Positions 48,264 to 57,518 of a stretch of 64,000 bases of DNA are shown one piece after another. The first letter of the stretch is position 1. The number at the start of each line of letters is the position of its first letter. A program made the translations under genes and the position numbers. Where the stretch lies: contig CAWJOG010000021.1 of NCBI GenBank assembly GCA_963844435.1, positions 744,001 to 808,000 on the forward strand. Direction: 5' to 3'. This stretch comes from JBDSLU01 sp963844435 (GTDB lineage Bacteria > Acidobacteriota > Vicinamibacteria > Vicinamibacterales > Vicinamibacteraceae). The notes beneath the pieces are model-generated. The model was not told where the DNA came from. It worked only from the letters and a program-made list of their open reading frames with translations, and made no database searches.

Positions 48264-48794
48264 GGCCGCTTCTCCAGCATCGACAGCGGGTTGAGATCGG
48301 AGGCGTCGCGGCGCAGGCCGCGGGCCAGTGCTTCTGCCATCTCGTCCGACGTCTTCAGCGTCAGGTCGGGATCGTCGACGCGGACGACGCCGTCCGATGT
48401 CGCTGCCTGCGCCCGCTAGCAGCGCGACCTCGGCCTGGCGATAGAGCGCGTCGTCGGAGTAGACGCGGCCCCAGCCTTCGCGCAGGAAGGCATAGGCGAT
48501 GTAGTACTGCGTGCGTGGATCGCGCTGCGCCGGATCGGCGCGCGCGAAGGCGCGGCGCGCCTCGGCGAAGCGATCGGTCCGGAAGTAACGGAGTCCCTCG
48601 TCGAACGCGGCGGCGTCGATGCGGTAGACGCCGATCGACGCCGCGACGCCGCCGCGCACTTCACGCAGCGTGCGCGGCTGCGCGGCGTACACCCAGACGA
48701 TGAACACGGCGTACGTCGCGGCCACGACCAGACCGGCCACTCGGATCGCCGACGCCGATCGCCAGCTCCGCTCGGCGGGAAGGGTAGCGGTCAT
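48260..48794 (-). CDS. Single-pass membrane protein with TPR-like helices, one frameshift
   Basis: From ATG 48794: one helix (IRVAGLVVAATYAVFIVWVY), then IDAAAFDEGLRYFRTDRFAEARRAFARADPAQRDPRTQYYIAYAFLREGWG, a TPR-like pair, and ALYRQAEVALL. Near 48405-48415 the frame slips; the continuation SDGVVRVDDPDLTLKTSDEMAEALARGLRRDASDLNPLSMLEKRP ends at TGA 48260 and overlaps the next gene's GTG. The two coupled membrane genes probably act together, but the role is unknown. Confidence 0.65.
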
Positions 48795-48989
48795 CGCGGC
48801 ACCAGCATCGCATGGACGGCCGGGCCGGCGGTCGTGCCGAGGATGGCCCTCGGACGAGCTACGTGTGGCCATCGGCCACCCACCGCCCGAGCCGACTGAG
48901 GTCCTTTCGGGCCGCGCCGCGGCCCTGACGGGGCTGAACCCGGGTGGCACCCGTCTTGAAATGTGCACCGCGGAGGTCCGATTCCGACC

Positions 48990-49853
48990 ATGGTGCGATC
49001 GCTCGTTGCCCTGCTTCTCGCTCCCGCCCTGCTGCCCGGCGCCGCGGCGCTGTCGCCCACGCAGCGCCAGGCCCTCGCGCTGCAGGTGCAGCTCGATCGC
49101 GCCCACTTCTCGCCCGGAGAGATCGACGGCCGCGGCGGCAGCAACACGCGCGCCGCGCAGGCCGCGTTCGCGGCGGCCGGGCTCGCGCCGGACGGCGCCC
49201 CGGCGACCATCACCTATACGATTACCGATGCCGACGCTGCCGGCCCGTTCGCGGAAGTGCCGGAGGACCTGATGGAGCAGTCGAAGCTGCCGGCGCTGGG
49301 TTACGCATCGATCCTCGAGGCGCTCGGCGAGCGCTTCCACGCCAGCCCGGCCCTGCTCAAGGCACTGAACCCGTCGGCGACGTTCGCGGCGGGCGAGCAG
49401 ATCGAGGTGCCCAACGTCGAACGCACGCCGCTCGCGGGCGTCGCCAAGGTGGTCGTCGATCAGTCCGACCGCGCGGTGATGGCGCTCGACGCGGGCGGCA
49501 AGGTGATCGCGCGCTACCCGGCGACGATGGGCAGCGAGCGCGATCCGCTGCCGGTCGGCGAGTGGACGATCAACGGCGCGTCGAAAGGCCCGCCGGAGTT
49601 CCACTACAACCCGGACCTGTTCTGGGACGCCGACGTGACGCACAGCAAGGCCAAGATCGCGCCCGGGCCGAACAACCCGGTCGGCCTCGTGTGGATCGAT
49701 CTGTCGAAGGAGCACTACGGCATCCACGGCACGCCGCGGCCCGAGAACGTCGGCAAGACGCAGTCGCACGGCTGCGTCCGCCTCACCAACTGGGATGCGC
49801 TCGAGCTCGGGGCCGCGGTCAAGGCCGGGCTGCCGGCGGTGCTGCAGGAGTAA
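48990..49853 (+). CDS. L,D-transpeptidase (YkuD domain) with peptidoglycan-binding N-terminus
   Basis: 287 residues from ATG 48990. After a signal peptide (LVALLLAPALLPGAAA) comes a peptidoglycan-binding-1-like segment (LALQVQLDRAHFSPGEIDGRGGSNTRAAQAAF), a LysM-like stretch (ILEALGERFHASPALLKALNP), and a YkuD catalytic domain ending in YGIHGTPRPENVGKTQSHGCVRLTNWDAL, with catalytic His and Cys in SHGCVRL. It should make 3-3 peptide crosslinks or attach proteins to peptidoglycan. It is first of three coupled cell-wall genes. Confidence 0.88.
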   Translation: MVRSLVALLLAPALLPGAAALSPTQRQALALQVQLDRAHFSPGEIDGRGGSNTRAAQAAFAAAGLAPDGAPATITYTITDADAAGPFAEVPEDLMEQSKLPALGYASILEALGERFHASPALLKALNPSATFAAGEQIEVPNVERTPLAGVAKVVVDQSDRAVMALDAGGKVIARYPATMGSERDPLPVGEWTINGASKGPPEFHYNPDLFWDADVTHSKAKIAPGPNNPVGLVWIDLSKEHYGIHGTPRPENVGKTQSHGCVRLTNWDALELGAAVKAGLPAVLQE

Positions 49854-49856
49854 CGC

Positions 49857-50579
49857 GTGATCGGTCGCAGCTGGGTCTTCGCGCTCGGTCTGCTCGTGGG
49901 CGCTGCCGCCCACTCGAGCTATTCGTGCGTGCGGGCCCGTGCCGGCGACGCGTTCGCGCTGCGCGACGACTCAGTCGCGCCGATCGACGTGCCGTCCGCG
50001 GTGTCGACGCCGCGCCTGCCGGATCGCGCGGCCCCTGATCCGACAAACCGCCTGCCCTCGGCCGCTGAAGGCGACATCCCCAAGGGCGGCGCGCCCGCGA
50101 TCGCGCCGGCGCCGGTGCCGACCGGCCTGCCCGATCTCGACGAGCTGCGCGGGCGCCGCTCGACGGTACCCGTCGCGGGCATCGATCGCAAGGCGCTGCG
50201 CGACAGCTTCGCCGAAGGGCGCACCGGGCATGTCCACGAGGCGATCGACATCCTGGCGCCGCGCGGCACGCCGGTGGTCGCCGTCGAGGACGGCCGCGTC
50301 GAAAAGCTGTTCACGAGCAAGCAGGGCGGCCTGACCATCTACCAGTTCGACCCGAGCCGCCGGTACTGCTACTACTATGCGCACCTCGACCGGTACGCCG
50401 CCGGCCTCACGGAAGGCCAGCACGTGAAGCGCGGCCAGGTGATCGGCTATGTTGGCGTCAGCGGCAACGCGCCGCCGAAGACGCCGCACCTGCACTTCAC
50501 GATCTTCAAGCTCGCCGAGGACAAGCGCTGGTGGAAGGGCGCACCGATCAACCCGTTCCCGCTATGGGCCGCTTCCTGA
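49857..50579 (+). CDS. M23-family peptidoglycan peptidase
   Basis: 240 residues from GTG 49857, three bases after the transpeptidase stop. A signal segment (VFALGLLVGAAAHSSYSC) may be a lipoprotein signal with Cys near residue 24. The lysostaphin-type domain has HVHEAIDILAPRGTPVVAVEDGRVEKL (HxxxD), CYYYAHLDRYAAGLTEGQHVKRGQVIGYVG and HLHF, the full zinc-ligand set. It would cut stem-peptide crosslinks. The next gene starts inside its last codons. Confidence 0.87.
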   Translation: MIGRSWVFALGLLVGAAAHSSYSCVRARAGDAFALRDDSVAPIDVPSAVSTPRLPDRAAPDPTNRLPSAAEGDIPKGGAPAIAPAPVPTGLPDLDELRGRRSTVPVAGIDRKALRDSFAEGRTGHVHEAIDILAPRGTPVVAVEDGRVEKLFTSKQGGLTIYQFDPSRRYCYYYAHLDRYAAGLTEGQHVKRGQVIGYVGVSGNAPPKTPHLHFTIFKLAEDKRWWKGAPINPFPLWAAS

Positions 50580-51472
50580 GTGCAGTTGCCGCGCTGCTGA
50601 TCCTCGCCGCTGCCGCGCCGCCCCGGACCGCCGGGAAGGTGCCGTTCGCCGTGCGGACGCAGGGCCTCTCCTTCACCGAGAAGGTGGCCAGCCTGGCGGT
50701 CCTGCCCGGGGCGCACGTCGATCTCGAGATCGAGGGTGGCGACGGGCCCTACCGCGTCGATACCAGGGACGGCAGCGAACAGCAGCGCACGGCGTCCACC
50801 TGGCGCTGGCGCGCACCCGACGTGCCCGGCCTGGCGACCCTCACCGTGCGCGACGCGCGCGGCGGCAAGGAGCAGGAACTGAACGTGTTCGTGATGGTCC
50901 CCTTCGAGGACGTCCGTGACGGTCACCTGAACGGCTACCGCATCGGCACGTATCCGGCGAAGACGCAGCCGGCCGGTTTCGTCGAGGTCACCGCCGACAC
51001 CGTGCGGACCAAGCTCTCCCCGCACTTCGAAGTGCGCCAGTTCCTCTGCAAGCAGCCCGGCGGCTTTCCCAAGTACGTCGTGCTCAGCGAGGCGCTGATC
51101 CTCAAGCTGGAACGGATCATCGACGCGCTCGATCGCGCCGGCCACGACGTCGATACGCTGGCGATCATGAGCGGCTACCGGACGCCGTTCTACAACGAAG
51201 GCATCGGCAACGTGCGCGACAGCCAGCACACCGCCGGCACCGCCGCGGACATCTTCGTGGACGAGAAGGTCGACGGCCGCATGGACGATCTCGATCGCAA
51301 CGGCGTGGTCACGCGCGACGACGCGATCTGGCTGTTCGAGCTGGTCGACCGCATGGATCGCAGGCCCGCGGCGCTGTTCCCCGGCGGGTTGGGGGACTAC
51401 GGCGCCACCGCCGCGCACGGGCCGTTCGTCCACGTCGACGTGCGCGGCCGTCTGGCCAGGTGGCGCGGCTGA
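50564..51472 (+). CDS. M15-like (DUF882) D,D-carboxypeptidase-type protein
   Basis: 302 residues from ATG 50564, overlapping the M23 gene by 16 bases. The signal peptide is SAVAALLILAAAAPPRTAG. An N-terminal beta domain is followed by the M15-type region: SPHFEVRQFLC, IMSGYRTPFYN, QHTAGTAADIFVD with HxxxxxxD zinc ligands, and AAHGPFVHVDVRG with HxH. An internal acidic stretch DDLDRNGVVTRDDAIW resembles a calcium loop. The three overlapping genes form a compact peptidoglycan-remodelling operon. Confidence 0.82.
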   Translation: MGRFLSAVAALLILAAAAPPRTAGKVPFAVRTQGLSFTEKVASLAVLPGAHVDLEIEGGDGPYRVDTRDGSEQQRTASTWRWRAPDVPGLATLTVRDARGGKEQELNVFVMVPFEDVRDGHLNGYRIGTYPAKTQPAGFVEVTADTVRTKLSPHFEVRQFLCKQPGGFPKYVVLSEALILKLERIIDALDRAGHDVDTLAIMSGYRTPFYNEGIGNVRDSQHTAGTAADIFVDEKVDGRMDDLDRNGVVTRDDAIWLFELVDRMDRRPAALFPGGLGDYGATAAHGPFVHVDVRGRLARWRG

Positions 51473-51597
51473 CGCACGCCGGCCGCCGCGTGGAGCAGGG
51501 CCGCCGACCCCGGAGCACGCGCCCATCCTCGGCACGCTCCTGACCGGCGGTTCCAGCGCCTCCGCCGCCGCGCCAGGATCCAGCGCGGGCTTCCGCG

Positions 51598-52560
51598 CTA
51601 GTGCGCCTCGTCGCCACTGCGCGCCCGCTCGCCGCCGGCATGACCGGCGACAATCCGCGCCAGGAAGCGACCGATGTCCGCGCCGACACGGGCTGGCTCC
51701 TCCCAGTGCAGCGCGTGCCCCGTGTCGGGATAGTCGACGACGGTCGCCTGTCGCAGCGCCGCCGCCAGCGCATCGCGCTCCTGCCGGCGGCTGAACGTGT
51801 CGCGTCCGCCGGCGACGATCAGCGCCGGCGCCGCGATCCGCGATATCTCCGACGAGAAGTCCACCGCCAGGAACTCGCGGAACGTCTCGCGCCAGACCCT
51901 GGCCGGCACGCGGAGGCTTTCCGCGACGAACAGATCCAGCTGCGCCGGTGCGATCGGCGTGGCGATGGTGCTCTCCTGGAACGCCCGCGCCAGCGCCGGA
52001 TCGACCGGATCGGTGAGCCTGGCCAGCGCCGTGTCCCAGAACGCCTGCACCTCCGCGTGGCCCTTGATGGTGGGAAAGGCGCCGAGGAGCACCAGCCCCG
52101 CGGTCCGGTCGGGCCGATCGATCGCGAAGCGCAGGGCCACGAGCGAGCCCATCGAGTGGCCGACGATCACCGCGCGGGGCAGGCCCAGCGCGTCCATGAA
52201 TCCGGCGACGTCGGCGGCGAGCGCGGCGTAGCGGTAATCGTCGGGCCGGCTCGATCCGCCGTGGCCGCGCTGCGTCACCGCCAGCAGGCGGACGTCGGCC
52301 GGCAGGTGCGGCATCAGCGGCTCGAACGATCGCCACGAGTCGGTGACGCCGTGCAGCAGGATGATCGGCTGGGCGTCGCGCGGCCCGCGCTCGGCGTATT
52401 CGAGCGTCACACCGCTCGCCAGTGCGACCTGCGCGACGGTGATGCCAGGCGCGGGCGCCGGTGCCGACGCGGACGTCGGTGCGCCGCCGTTGGTCGCGCG
52501 CCGCCCGCCGGCCGAAGCGCGAGCCCGGCAGCGCCACGTCGGCGCGGGCGAGCGCCGCAC
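51598..52560 (-). CDS. Alpha/beta hydrolase
   Basis: A typical alpha/beta hydrolase from about residue 45: IILLHGVTDSWRSFEPLMPHL, RGHGGSSRPDDY, the elbow VGHSMGSLVALRFA, acid VAGGRDTFS and catalytic His in DTGHALHWEEPARV. It resembles homoserine-lactonase/haloperoxidase-like esterases; the substrate is unknown. The N-terminus before APAPGITVAQVALASG overlaps the end of the preceding TPR gene in another frame and has no signal peptide, so the true start is probably lost to an indel. It follows the TPR gene on the same strand. Confidence 0.78.
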   Translation of the reverse strand: MRRSPAPTWRCRARASAGGRRATNGGAPTSASAPAPAPGITVAQVALASGVTLEYAERGPRDAQPIILLHGVTDSWRSFEPLMPHLPADVRLLAVTQRGHGGSSRPDDYRYAALAADVAGFMDALGLPRAVIVGHSMGSLVALRFAIDRPDRTAGLVLLGAFPTIKGHAEVQAFWDTALARLTDPVDPALARAFQESTIATPIAPAQLDLFVAESLRVPARVWRETFREFLAVDFSSEISRIAAPALIVAGGRDTFSRRQERDALAAALRQATVVDYPDTGHALHWEEPARVGADIGRFLARIVAGHAGGERARSGDEAH

Positions 52561-54237
52561 GCCGTCGCACGTCCACGATCTCGGCGTCCGCCTGCTTGCC
52601 CTGCGCGCGCAGCGCCTGGACGAGCCCGGTCAGCGCCCAGCCGTTCTCGCGATTGCGGCGCAGGTCCTCCCAGAAGACCGTCTCGGCCTCGCCGGCACGG
52701 CCCGCTTCGAGCAGCACCGCGCCGAGCGCGTGCCGCGTCGGGTACGCCCACTCGGCCGGCTCGGTGTAGACGAGCGCGTCCTCCAGCCGGACCGCGCGAT
52801 CGAGGTGCGCGATGGCGGCGTCGAAGGCGCCGCGCGCCGCCGCGATCTCGCCGGCGAGCATCGCCGGACCGATCGCCATGATGGCGCGTCCGCTGTTGGG
52901 CGAGAACAGCGGCTGATCGAGCGCGGGACTGGCCATCAGCGCCTCGAGCGCCGCGAGCTCGGCGTCGGCGGCCTCGAGCCGGCCGGTCGCCGCCAGCGCG
53001 GTGCCGCGCGCGTAGTGCCACGCGCCGGTCAGGAACACGTTCGACGCCGGCGGCCGCGGCTCGTCGAGGATCGCCTCCCAGCGGCCGAACCGCACGTTGG
53101 TCCAGTACGGCACGACGCGGAACCCCGCGGTGAAGGGCATGCGCGCCAGGACGTCGTCGGAGATGCGCGCGGCGACGCGGCGGGCGGCGTCCGTGGCGAG
53201 GCCGGCCTGGACGTCGAGTGACGCGGCGAACCACAGGAAGTGGATGTTGTGCGGGTAGTACGACATCGGATAGAAGCCTTGCGCGCGGCAATGCGCCAGA
53301 TAGCTCTCGTCAGCGTCGACCGCGAGCTGGTTGCTGCGGATCGCGTCGGCGTAGCGGCCGACGCGCTGGTAGATGTGCGAGGCCATGTGGATCATGTGCC
53401 CCGCCGCCGGCATCAGGGTCAGGATCGTGTCCGCCGCGCGCTCGGCTCGTTCAGGCGTCGCGGTCGGTTCGAGCAGGTGAATCAGCAGGTGCAGCGCGGC
53501 CGGGTGGGCCGGATCGCGGCGCAGCACGTCCTCGGTGAGCGCGACGATGTCGGCCGTGCCGGCGTGCGGACGTCCGTCCGGCATCCAGTAGTTCCACGGC
53601 CGCAGGTCCATCATCGACTCGACGTAGAGCATCGCGATGTCGAGGTCGCGCGGGAAGCGGCGGTGCACCGCGCGCATGGCCTCGGCGTAGGCGCGATCGT
53701 TGGCGGCGCGGTCGGCGGTCCGGCCGCTGTAGCGCCGGGCCAGCGCCGTCGATCAGCGCCCGCTCGCGCGGCGAGGCGAGCCGGACCCGAGCCTGGGCCT
53801 GCTGGACGAACGCCAGCGCGGCCGCTTCGTCAGCCGGTTCCATCGCCGCGTTGATGTTCGGCCCGAGGACCAGCGCCTGGCCCCAGTAGGCCATCGCCAG
53901 CGCGGGATCGAGGCGGGCCGCTTCGCGGAACGCCCGGCCCGCCTCGGCGTGATTGAAGGCGTAGGCGAGCCGCATGCCCTGATCGAAGTAGCGCTGCGCC
54001 AGCGGCCGCGTCGTCGAGACCGGCACCGTGTGCGTGCCGAGCCGCTGCAGCCGGGGTGCCAGCACGCCGTCCGGTCCGGCCTGCGCCGCTGCCGCCACCG
54101 GCTCGTAGTGCTTGTGGGTCGCGGTCGCCGGCGGCGCCGCGGGTGCAGCGGGCTGGGCGGCAGCGTCCGCGGCATGGGCTGCCGCGACGGCCACGCCGAC
54201 CGCCGTGATCGAGATCGCGAAGCGTCGTGCGGGTCAT
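52505..54237 (-). CDS. Exported TPR protein, frameshifted
   Basis: About 575 residues. ATG 54237 overlaps the haloperoxidase stop (ATGA). An indel right after the first codons is needed to reach the signal peptide FAISITAVGVAVAAAHA. Next come LAQRYFDQGMRLAYAFNHAEAGRAFREAARLDPALAMAYWGQALVLGPNIN and a slip near 53745 to FPRDLDIAMLYVESMMDLRPWNYW, DPAHPAALHLLIHLLEPT, AAGHMIHMASHIYQRVGRYADAI, YYPHNIHFLWFAAS. The MIHMASHIYxRxGxY and HNxHFLxxAAxxxG phrases mark a widespread acidobacterial exported TPR family that ends near ALPGSRF (about 52505). Histidine-rich motifs hint at a metal site, but the function is unknown. Confidence 0.77.
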
Positions 54238-55669
54238 CGTGATACCTCCGTGAATCCGAGCAGGTGGCGCAGCACTTCGCGGAACACGCGCCGTCCGATG
54301 GCCTTGCCCATCGCCCGCGACGCGAGATCGCCGTCGCGGAAGTGGATGCCGCCCAGCCGGCGGGAGAGGCCGGCCTCGTCGGCGGCGTCGTCGAAGGTGC
54401 GCCACGACAGCGCCACGGGCCTGGCCGGCGTCACGCCAGGCTCGATCGCCGAGGTGCCGGGCGCGACGACCACCGTCGCGCCGAAGCGCGGGCTGCCGGT
54501 GAACAGGCGCAGCACCGTCGCCGCGGCCGCGCTGAACGCGCTGTGGCCCGAGGTGTATTCGGCGAAGGGCGGCGTGGCGAGATAGGGACGGAACTGCTCG
54601 CCGGCGATGAGGCGCGTGCCCTGGAATGGACCGGCCCACGCCTCGATCGCCTGGCCGGCGAAGACGTGGCGGACCGCGCTCACCGGGCGGACGTAGTCGT
54701 AGAAGACCTTGGCGTCCCAGACCGCGATGCTGGCGTCGAGCAGCGCGTTGCCGAGCGCGAAGAACAGCACCACGTCGTCGTCGAGGCCGTGGCGGTCGCG
54801 GCGCGACACCCACGACGCGAGCAGCGCCCAATGGCCGGGCGGCGTCTCGGTGGCGGGGCCATCCGCCCAGTATTCCGCGATGGCCTTGCGGCGGTCGGTC
54901 GAGCTGCGCGCTGAAGGCGCGGATCTCGTCGGCCTGGCGCAGGTACTCGGCGCTGCCTGGCATCGCCGGCGGCTTCGGCCGGAACTCGTCCGCCGTCGCC
55001 AGCGCGAACGGGACCACGTGGCGCCAGTGCGGCGCGAGGAACGTCTGCGCCGTGCCGTCGGCGCCGCGCAGCGGCTGCCAGCGCGCCGGATCGTGGAGGT
55101 GCTCCGGATCGTTCACCGGCGCGTAGCCGGTGTAGTCGGAGTACGGCGGGCCGCCGTTCAGGTCGCCGAGCTGGTTGGCGCCGTCGGCGTGACGGACGGC
55201 GAGCACCGCGTCGCAGGCGGTGTGGCCGATGCCGGCGGGCGAGGTGACGCCGGTCGGAGCCGTCGAGCGGATCGAGGCCGAGATCGCGCAGCGTCGCGTC
55301 GAAGCGCGTGACCTGCGTCGGGAACAGGTCGGAGAGCGCCCGATGCGCCGCGTAGCTGACGGCGCTGGTCTTGTTCGCCAGCGTGCGCTCCGACTTTGGC
55401 CGGCGCAGGGTGCCGCCGAAGCGGGTGCCGTCGGCGCGGTGATCGTAGGCGGCCCAGGCGTCGAACATGCAGGTGTGGGCGATGGCGAGCGCCCGGGCCG
55501 TCATCGGCGGCGCGAGCCGGACGGCGCGCACGGCCTCGAGCAGCGCGGCGTTCCAGCGCAGCACCGCGTTGTCTGTCGCCGGCGGCGGTGCCGGACGTTC
55601 GGGAATGCCGGCCTGGGCGGCCGTGGCGAGGCCGAGGCCGAAGGCGAGGGCGAGAATCGAGCGGGGCAT
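54234..55669 (-). CDS. Vanadium-haloperoxidase/PAP2-type protein, frameshifted twice
   Basis: From ATG 55669: signal peptide LALAFGLGLATAAQA, then NAVLRWNAALLEAVRAVRLAPPMTARALAIAHTCMFDAWAAYD, typical of the exported vanadium-dependent haloperoxidase family. Slips near 55255 and 54890 lead through GGPPYSDYTGYAPVNDP and WQPLRG to DDVVLFFALGNALLDASIAVWDAKVFYDYVRPVSAV, then YTSGHSAFSAAAATVLRLF with the conserved SGH, and GGIHFRDGD with the vanadate-binding His region. The whole is about 475 residues. Activity as haloperoxidase or phosphatase cannot be told from the sequence. It is upstream of and coupled to the TPR gene. Confidence 0.8.
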
Positions 55670-55740
55670 GGTCGATGACTCCTCGAGGCGCGGGCGCCGT
55701 GGACGGCACCCGCGCGTATCGGTGGACGGATGGCGAACTG

Positions 55741-55900
55741 GCAGCCCGCGGTGAAAGGGCCGCGGCATTCGACGGGCGATGCATCCCGGCGCTCGGCGTT
55801 ACTCGTCGGGCGAATATTCCCGATATTCGCCCTCCTCGCGTCTTGATCGCCGGGCGCCTCGCCCGTCTCGGTGCTGCGCGCCCCTTGCACCACGGACTGC
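55741..55900. repeat. Long inverted-repeat element, copy B
   Basis: A 160-bp palindrome centred at 55820. The inner stem GGGCGAATAT (55808-55817) / ATATTCGCCC (55823-55832) is perfect around TCCCG. The outer ends GCAGCCCGCGGTGAAAGGG and the complement of GCAGTCCGTGGTGCAAGGG differ at three positions. It runs from just upstream of the haloperoxidase gene to the stop codon of the allene-oxide-cyclase-like gene, whose TAG sits at its edge. Confidence 0.85.
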
Positions 55901-56524
55901 TACTGGATCTTCCGGAGCACGAACGTGACGCGGAGGTTGACGCCGCCGGTGGCGTTGAACCCGATCAGCTCCTGGCGCTGCTCGCCGGTGTAGCCGGCGA
56001 ACGGACCGGTGCCGCCGGTGACCGGGCGCACCGTGGCGCCGGCGCCCTCGACGCCTTCCGTGCTGATCGACTTGCGTTCGTTGGGCATCAGGTAGAGCTG
56101 AGCGGTGTGCACGGCGCGAGCCGTCACCGGGAACAGCGCGCCCGAGACGAGGTGCGTCCCGCGGCAGAACCACGTGCCGATCGCGCCGGCACCGTTCGGA
56201 TCGAAGTCGTTGGGCGCCTCCGGCGTGCCCCCTGTGGGGATCGTGCCGGCCGGGAAGATCCGGCCTTCGGTGACGAAGAAGGCGCCGCGCTCCGGCTGCG
56301 TGTCCTCGGGCTTGACCTTGGTCGGCACGAACTGCGAGAAGTCCTCGGCCACGTCGATCGTGAACACGATCGTCGACGGCGACCTGTCGTAGCCGTCGGA
56401 CGCCTGCAGACCGGACGTCGATCGCCAGCGCGGCGGCGGCGAGGGCGAGGGCCGCGGCCCGGCGGCGGACGTGGCTGGTGAGGAGGCGGCGGCGCAGCGA
56501 GTGGGCGAACGAGTGCAGAGTCAT
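55900..56524 (-). CDS. Exported allene-oxide-cyclase/dirigent-like barrel protein, one frameshift
   Basis: ATG 56524 overlaps the metzincin stop (ATGA). An Arg-rich start and apolar segment (AAALALAAAALAI) form a signal peptide; a slip near 56410 leads to SPSTIVFTIDVAEDFSQFVPTKVKPEDTQ, FFVTEGRIFPAGTIP, IGTWFCRGTHL, VHTAQLYLM and PVTGGTGPFAGYTGEQRQELIGFNATGGVNLRVTFVLRKIQ. The TGGTGxFxGxxGE and NxRVTFxL phrases are those of the allene-oxide-cyclase/dirigent beta-barrel. About 205 residues. Bacterial members bind or process unknown ligands. It is coupled to the metzincin gene, and the pair is bracketed by palindrome copies B and C. Confidence 0.72.
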
Positions 56525-57246
56525 GAGACTGTTCCTTTCTGGGTGACGGGTTGACGGACGGGACACGGCAGCGCGGACGCGCGCCGTCTTTCCTGGAGCC
56601 GCGCACGCGCCGATGACGGCCACGCGGCGGGAAGCGCCGGCGCGATCGTGTCGACGAGATCGCGACGCGCGATCGAGGCGCGCATGAGGCCGTCCGGCGT
56701 GTGCTCGCGGCCGAACAGCCAGTGGCCGATCTCGTGGGCGAGGACCCGGCCGAGGGCGCGGCCCAAGACCAGTTCGCGGGTCGCGGCCGGCAAGTCGCGG
56801 ATCGGCCGTCCGAACAGCATCTGGGCCTGCACCGACGTCGTGACCGCCGGCAGCAGCAGTTCAATCAGCCGGCTTGGCCGATCCGGCGTGACGAGGATCA
56901 CGCGGCCGAGGGTGTGTCGGCGGTTGACGCGCAGGTCGGTGTGGGGCCGCCCGGCCAGGCGCTCGCGCACCATGACCAGCAGCTCGTCGGCCCGGATCGC
57001 GCGTTCCGGTGTCGATCGCGCCCAATCGAAGGTGATGCCGGCCGGCGCCCAGATCCGCGACGCTTCACGCTCGGCGTGGTCGAGCACCACGCGGCTGGTT
57101 CGGCCGTGGTCGATCCAGACCAGCGGCAGCGCGGCGTCGCACGCCGGGCCTGCGGGGACCGGGGCCGTCGCCGCGGCGGCGGTGCCCGTCATGGACAGCC
57201 CGAGCGCGGCCAGCGCTAGCAGCCCGTGGTGGAAGCCCCGCTGCAT
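56521..57246 (-). CDS. Exported metzincin-like metalloprotease
   Basis: 241 residues. The zinc site LAHEIGHWLFGREHTPDGLM (HEIGH at 171-175, third His 182, Met-turn 188) is complete, unlike the degenerate paralogue at 10878-11516, with which it shares the layout RVxVxTxxxx then Cys-containing core then HExxHxLxxxH. The signal peptide MQRGFHHGLLALAALGLS is unusual: its first ten codons lie inside the palindromic element copy C, whose outer arm supplies the ATG. The substrate is unknown. Confidence 0.78.
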   Translation of the reverse strand: MQRGFHHGLLALAALGLSMTGTAAAATAPVPAGPACDAALPLVWIDHGRTSRVVLDHAEREASRIWAPAGITFDWARSTPERAIRADELLVMVRERLAGRPHTDLRVNRRHTLGRVILVTPDRPSRLIELLLPAVTTSVQAQMLFGRPIRDLPAATRELVLGRALGRVLAHEIGHWLFGREHTPDGLMRASIARRDLVDTIAPALPAAWPSSARARLQERRRASALPCPVRQPVTQKGTVS

Positions 57247-57381
57247 TCGACGGGCGATGCATCCCGGCGCTCGGCGTTGCTCGTCGGTTGAATATTCCCG
57301 ATATTCGCCCTCCTCGCGCCTTGATCGCCGGGCGCCTCGCCCGTCTCGGTGCGACGCGGCACTTCCACCACTGGCTGCTAG
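57216..57381. repeat. Long inverted-repeat element, copy C
   Basis: A 166-bp palindrome centred at 57298. The ends are CTAGCAGCCCGTGGTGGAAG (57216-57235) and, on the other strand, CTAGCAGCCAGTGGTGGAAG (ending 57381), with one mismatch in 20. The core is GAATAT (57290-57295), TCCCG, ATATTC (57301-57306). It overlaps the first codons of the metzincin gene. Its inner 100 bp is nearly identical to copy B. Confidence 0.87.
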
Positions 57382-57518
57382 GCGGACGAACGGATGTGCG
57401 TGAGACATGCTGCCTTTCCTCCGGCGGGCCATGTGGGCCGCTCGCAGGAAAGGGCGTGAAGATCCGACTTACATCGTGAGGAGGGGACAGCGGCTACGCG
57501 CTGTCGGGGCGCTGGCCG

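Noticed and set aside
50447..53677. A 1076-residue protein joining TPR and other regions
   Set aside because: Only 52505-53677 is genuine TPR sequence. The rest is antisense to the M15 and M23 genes and out of frame with the alpha/beta hydrolase.
41783..57381. Palindromic elements as plain transcription terminators
   Set aside because: At 160 bp with near-perfect arms, conserved core sequence and no U tract, they are far larger and more conserved in sequence than needed for termination, though they might also stop transcription.
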